Positions 12,965 to 14,654 of a DNA stretch of 14,654 nucleotides are shown in pieces. The stretch covers positions 1-14,654 of the forward strand of contig CAKZKV010000278.1 of the NCBI GenBank assembly GCA_937124505.1, read 5' to 3'. The notes under the pieces are model-generated. The model was given only the letters and a program-made list of their open reading frames with translations, did not search any database and was not told the origin of the DNA. How positions within the stretch are numbered: position 1 is the stretch's first letter; each line of letters opens with the position of its first letter. The DNA is from an uncultured Alphaproteobacteria bacterium (GTDB lineage: Bacteria; Pseudomonadota; Alphaproteobacteria; Micavibrionales; Micavibrionaceae). A program made the position numbers and the translations under genes.

Positions 12965-14275
12965 CTACACCCCCGCCATGTTACGCAGGGCAATCAGGGG
13001 CCGCCGCAAAATCCGGTATCCCAAAACGCTCCAGTCTCCCCTGATTTTCGCCACGCCCTTCCAGCCGATGCGGATGCCTTGTGCCTTTTCTGAAAAGCCT
13101 GCGCGGATTTTGTAACTCAGCAGCCCATCGGAATCCTTGCTTGCCTGATAGCCGATTGATTGAATATCAGCGGCATAATTGCGAAGCGGCGCGGCATTTG
13201 GAAAAAAAGAAACAGTGGATGTTTTGTCAACGGGGATGATGGCCTGTAGAGGGACACGAACCAGCAATTCCGTCTGCTCCGGGTCAGCAATCTGCATGAT
13301 GGTCTGCCCGGTTTGCACAGGTTTTTCACGGAAATCATTCACATCGGCAAAAATCGCCACACCGTCCCGCGGCGCCCGGATCTCCGCCTTCTGCAACTGG
13401 CTTTGCGCATAAGACGCCTCAATCTCTTTGGCCTTGATATCCGCCAATACTTTCCCCAATTCTGCTTTTCGTTCCGGATTTTGCAGCACCTCCCTGTTCA
13501 GTTGAGAGAGTTTGGCCTCCGCCGCGCGCAAGGCCTCCATCGCCGTATCGGCCTGCAGGGCAAGCGCCTGCACGTCCATGCGGGCGATCACCTCCCCTTC
13601 CTTCACACGCGCGCCGGGACGAACGGAAATATCTTTCAAAACACCGTCAAAGGGGATGCTCACCGTTTGGGAGGAGACCGCGACCACTTCCGCAGGCGCG
13701 GTGATCACCAATCTGACAGGCACAAACAGCAGGAGAATAAGAACCGCCCATATGTATTTTTTGTAAGAACGCATCCGCTCGGACAGCGGTAAAAAATCAC
13801 GTTTGTTGATACCCCGGCTGAGGAACAGTGCGCGTGTATAGTAAAACGCCAGTTCTTCGAGGATGTGTTTCTCCCCGTCTTCAAACTCTGTTTCCCGCTC
13901 AATCCAGAGCCCGCCGATGATGTCATTCTGTTCCCCATAACGGAACACAACCAGCATTACACAAGGCGCAACGCCCTCGGCTTCTTTTTCGTTGTCTGCT
14001 TGTGAAATCTCGCAGGACATCTGATCGCCCCCCAGCGCCTTAATCTCCTTCAAAATTTTCTGCTGTATCCAGAGCGCATGCGGCCCGTTTTCATCTATGA
14101 GCGCATTGCCGGATACATTCTGAAGGCGGATGCGGTGCTTCCCCGTCCAGAAAACGGCGCGGCGGTAATCAACAAGCTTTTTCGTGGCATTGACTGCATG
14201 GAATCCCAGCTCATTTTCAGATGCGGCTTCCATGGCCTGCCTCTGGATCTGCAGGAGCCGTAACGCCTTATCCAT
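12965..14275 (-). CDS. GAF-like domain fused to an HlyD-family periplasmic adaptor
   Basis: A 436-residue single-pass inner-membrane protein. Residues ~1-155 look like a cytosolic GAF-type sensor: a leading helix, a beta-strand with RRAVFWTG (38-45), a central strand CVMLVVFRYG (105-114), then DIIGGLWIER (118-127), FEDGEKHILEELAFYYTRAL (131-150). A membrane helix spans ~174-192 (IWAVLILLLFVPVRLVI). The periplasmic part has a lipoyl half-motif (FDGVLKDISVRPGARVKEGE, 209-228), an Ala/Glu/Gln-rich hairpin (~236-295), the second lipoyl half (IRAPRDGVAIFADVND, 299-314) and a beta-barrel. Its start overlaps the previous gene by 8 nt and its TAG stop is 15 nt before the M50-HlyD start. A cytosolic sensor on an adaptor could link export to an intracellular signal, but the ligand is unknown and the GAF call rests on pattern only. 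Confidence 0.85.
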   Translation of the reverse strand: MDKALRLLQIQRQAMEAASENELGFHAVNATKKLVDYRRAVFWTGKHRIRLQNVSGNALIDENGPHALWIQQKILKEIKALGGDQMSCEISQADNEKEAEGVAPCVMLVVFRYGEQNDIIGGLWIERETEFEDGEKHILEELAFYYTRALFLSRGINKRDFLPLSERMRSYKKYIWAVLILLLFVPVRLVITAPAEVVAVSSQTVSIPFDGVLKDISVRPGARVKEGEVIARMDVQALALQADTAMEALRAAEAKLSQLNREVLQNPERKAELGKVLADIKAKEIEASYAQSQLQKAEIRAPRDGVAIFADVNDFREKPVQTGQTIMQIADPEQTELLVRVPLQAIIPVDKTSTVSFFPNAAPLRNYAADIQSIGYQASKDSDGLLSYKIRAGFSEKAQGIRIGWKGVAKIRGDWSVLGYRILRRPLIALRNMAGV

Positions 14276-14654
14276 CTTCCAGCCCTCTCAGGGCATAAGA
14301 CAAGCCACGCATATGACGGGATACCTGCGAATCCTCATAACCCGCCGCCTGACGTTTTCCTTCCAGATACCCCCGGATGCCTGCCTGTCTGATATCAGAT
14401 GCATTTAATACAACCAGGCCGCTCATCCCCGGTAAAAGCGGATCGTCATAATCAGACAACCGCGCACTCATCTGGATAGACTGACTGACCGGGTCAACCT
14501 CTCCATATATCCTGATGATCTTTGCCTGATATGTCTGTTCCGTTTCATTAATACGCATCGTCAGCGGCGCCCCGACATTCAGATAACGCAGCCATTTGGA
14601 CGGCACGATAAATTCAACTTCCAGCTCATTACGGGACGCAATTTCCATCAAAAC
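14268..14654 (-). CDS. Periplasmic adaptor (RND/HlyD type), C-terminal part only
   Basis: The frame is open to the right edge, so the 5' part is missing; 128 residues are visible. They match the beta-barrel and membrane-proximal end of a membrane-fusion protein: LMEIASRNELEVEFIVPSKW (the strand following the second lipoyl half), LNVGAPLTMRINETEQTYQA, AKIIRIYGEVDPVSQSIQMS (the typical I-x-P-x-V/D-P-xSQ-type strand pair), and LLPGMSGLVVL, the near-universal L-x-PGM ending. The last ~30 residues are a polar tail. It is the first visible gene of the cluster and probably a third adaptor of the same export system (inference). It could instead belong to a separate RND pump whose transporter lies further upstream. 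Confidence 0.88.
   Translation of the reverse strand, partial: VLMEIASRNELEVEFIVPSKWLRYLNVGAPLTMRINETEQTYQAKIIRIYGEVDPVSQSIQMSARLSDYDDPLLPGMSGLVVLNASDIRQAGIRGYLEGKRQAAGYEDSQVSRHMRGLSYALRGLEDG
14284..14289 (-). promoter_or_regulatory. Shine-Dalgarno of the GAF-HlyD gene
   Basis: GAGAGG lies 8 nt before the ATG at 14275, inside the end of the preceding coding region. The overlap (stop TAA at 14270-14268) implies coupled translation. Confidence 0.6.

Overview
The window reads almost entirely on the minus strand. It looks like a chromosomal segment of a Gram-negative bacterium. GlpD is of proteobacterial type, there is a lipoprotein outer-membrane factor, and the periplasmic adaptors imply an inner and an outer membrane. 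An alphaproteobacterium is my best guess from the style of GlpD and of the adhesin N-terminus, but the sequence does not settle it.

In transcription order (right to left) the layout is as follows. (1) 14654-14268: C-terminal end of an RND/HlyD-type periplasmic adaptor, cut by the window edge. (2) 14275-12965: a cytosolic GAF-like domain joined through one membrane helix to an HlyD-type adaptor. (3) 12949-10832: PqqD-like domain + polytopic M50 zinc metalloprotease core (HELGH and NPLMRFDGY) + HlyD adaptor domain. (4) 10835-9411: TolC/NodT-type outer-membrane factor lipoprotein. (5) 9341-1443: a 2632-residue, apparently cysteine-free giant surface protein built of cadherin and CSPG-type repeats with four lectin- or carbohydrate-binding-like modules. 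(6) 1384-1: glpD, aerobic glycerol-3-phosphate dehydrogenase, missing its last ~45 residues at the left edge.

Genes 1-4 are packed with overlaps or near-zero gaps (8-nt overlap, 15-nt gap, 4-nt ATGA overlap). The adhesin follows after 69 nt and glpD after another 58 nt. I infer that genes 1-4 form a dedicated export and surface-display machine for the giant protein. It resembles type 1 secretion in having adaptors and an outer-membrane channel. It differs in three ways: no ABC ATPase is visible, three different adaptors are present (one fused to an intramembrane protease, one to a GAF-like sensor), and the cargo lacks RTX nonapeptides and a Sec signal. This is the most interesting content of the window. 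glpD is probably an unrelated housekeeping neighbour.

No RNA genes, insertion sequences, CRISPR arrays or intergenic stretches over 300 bases were seen. The only non-coding gaps are 1385-1442 and 9342-9410.
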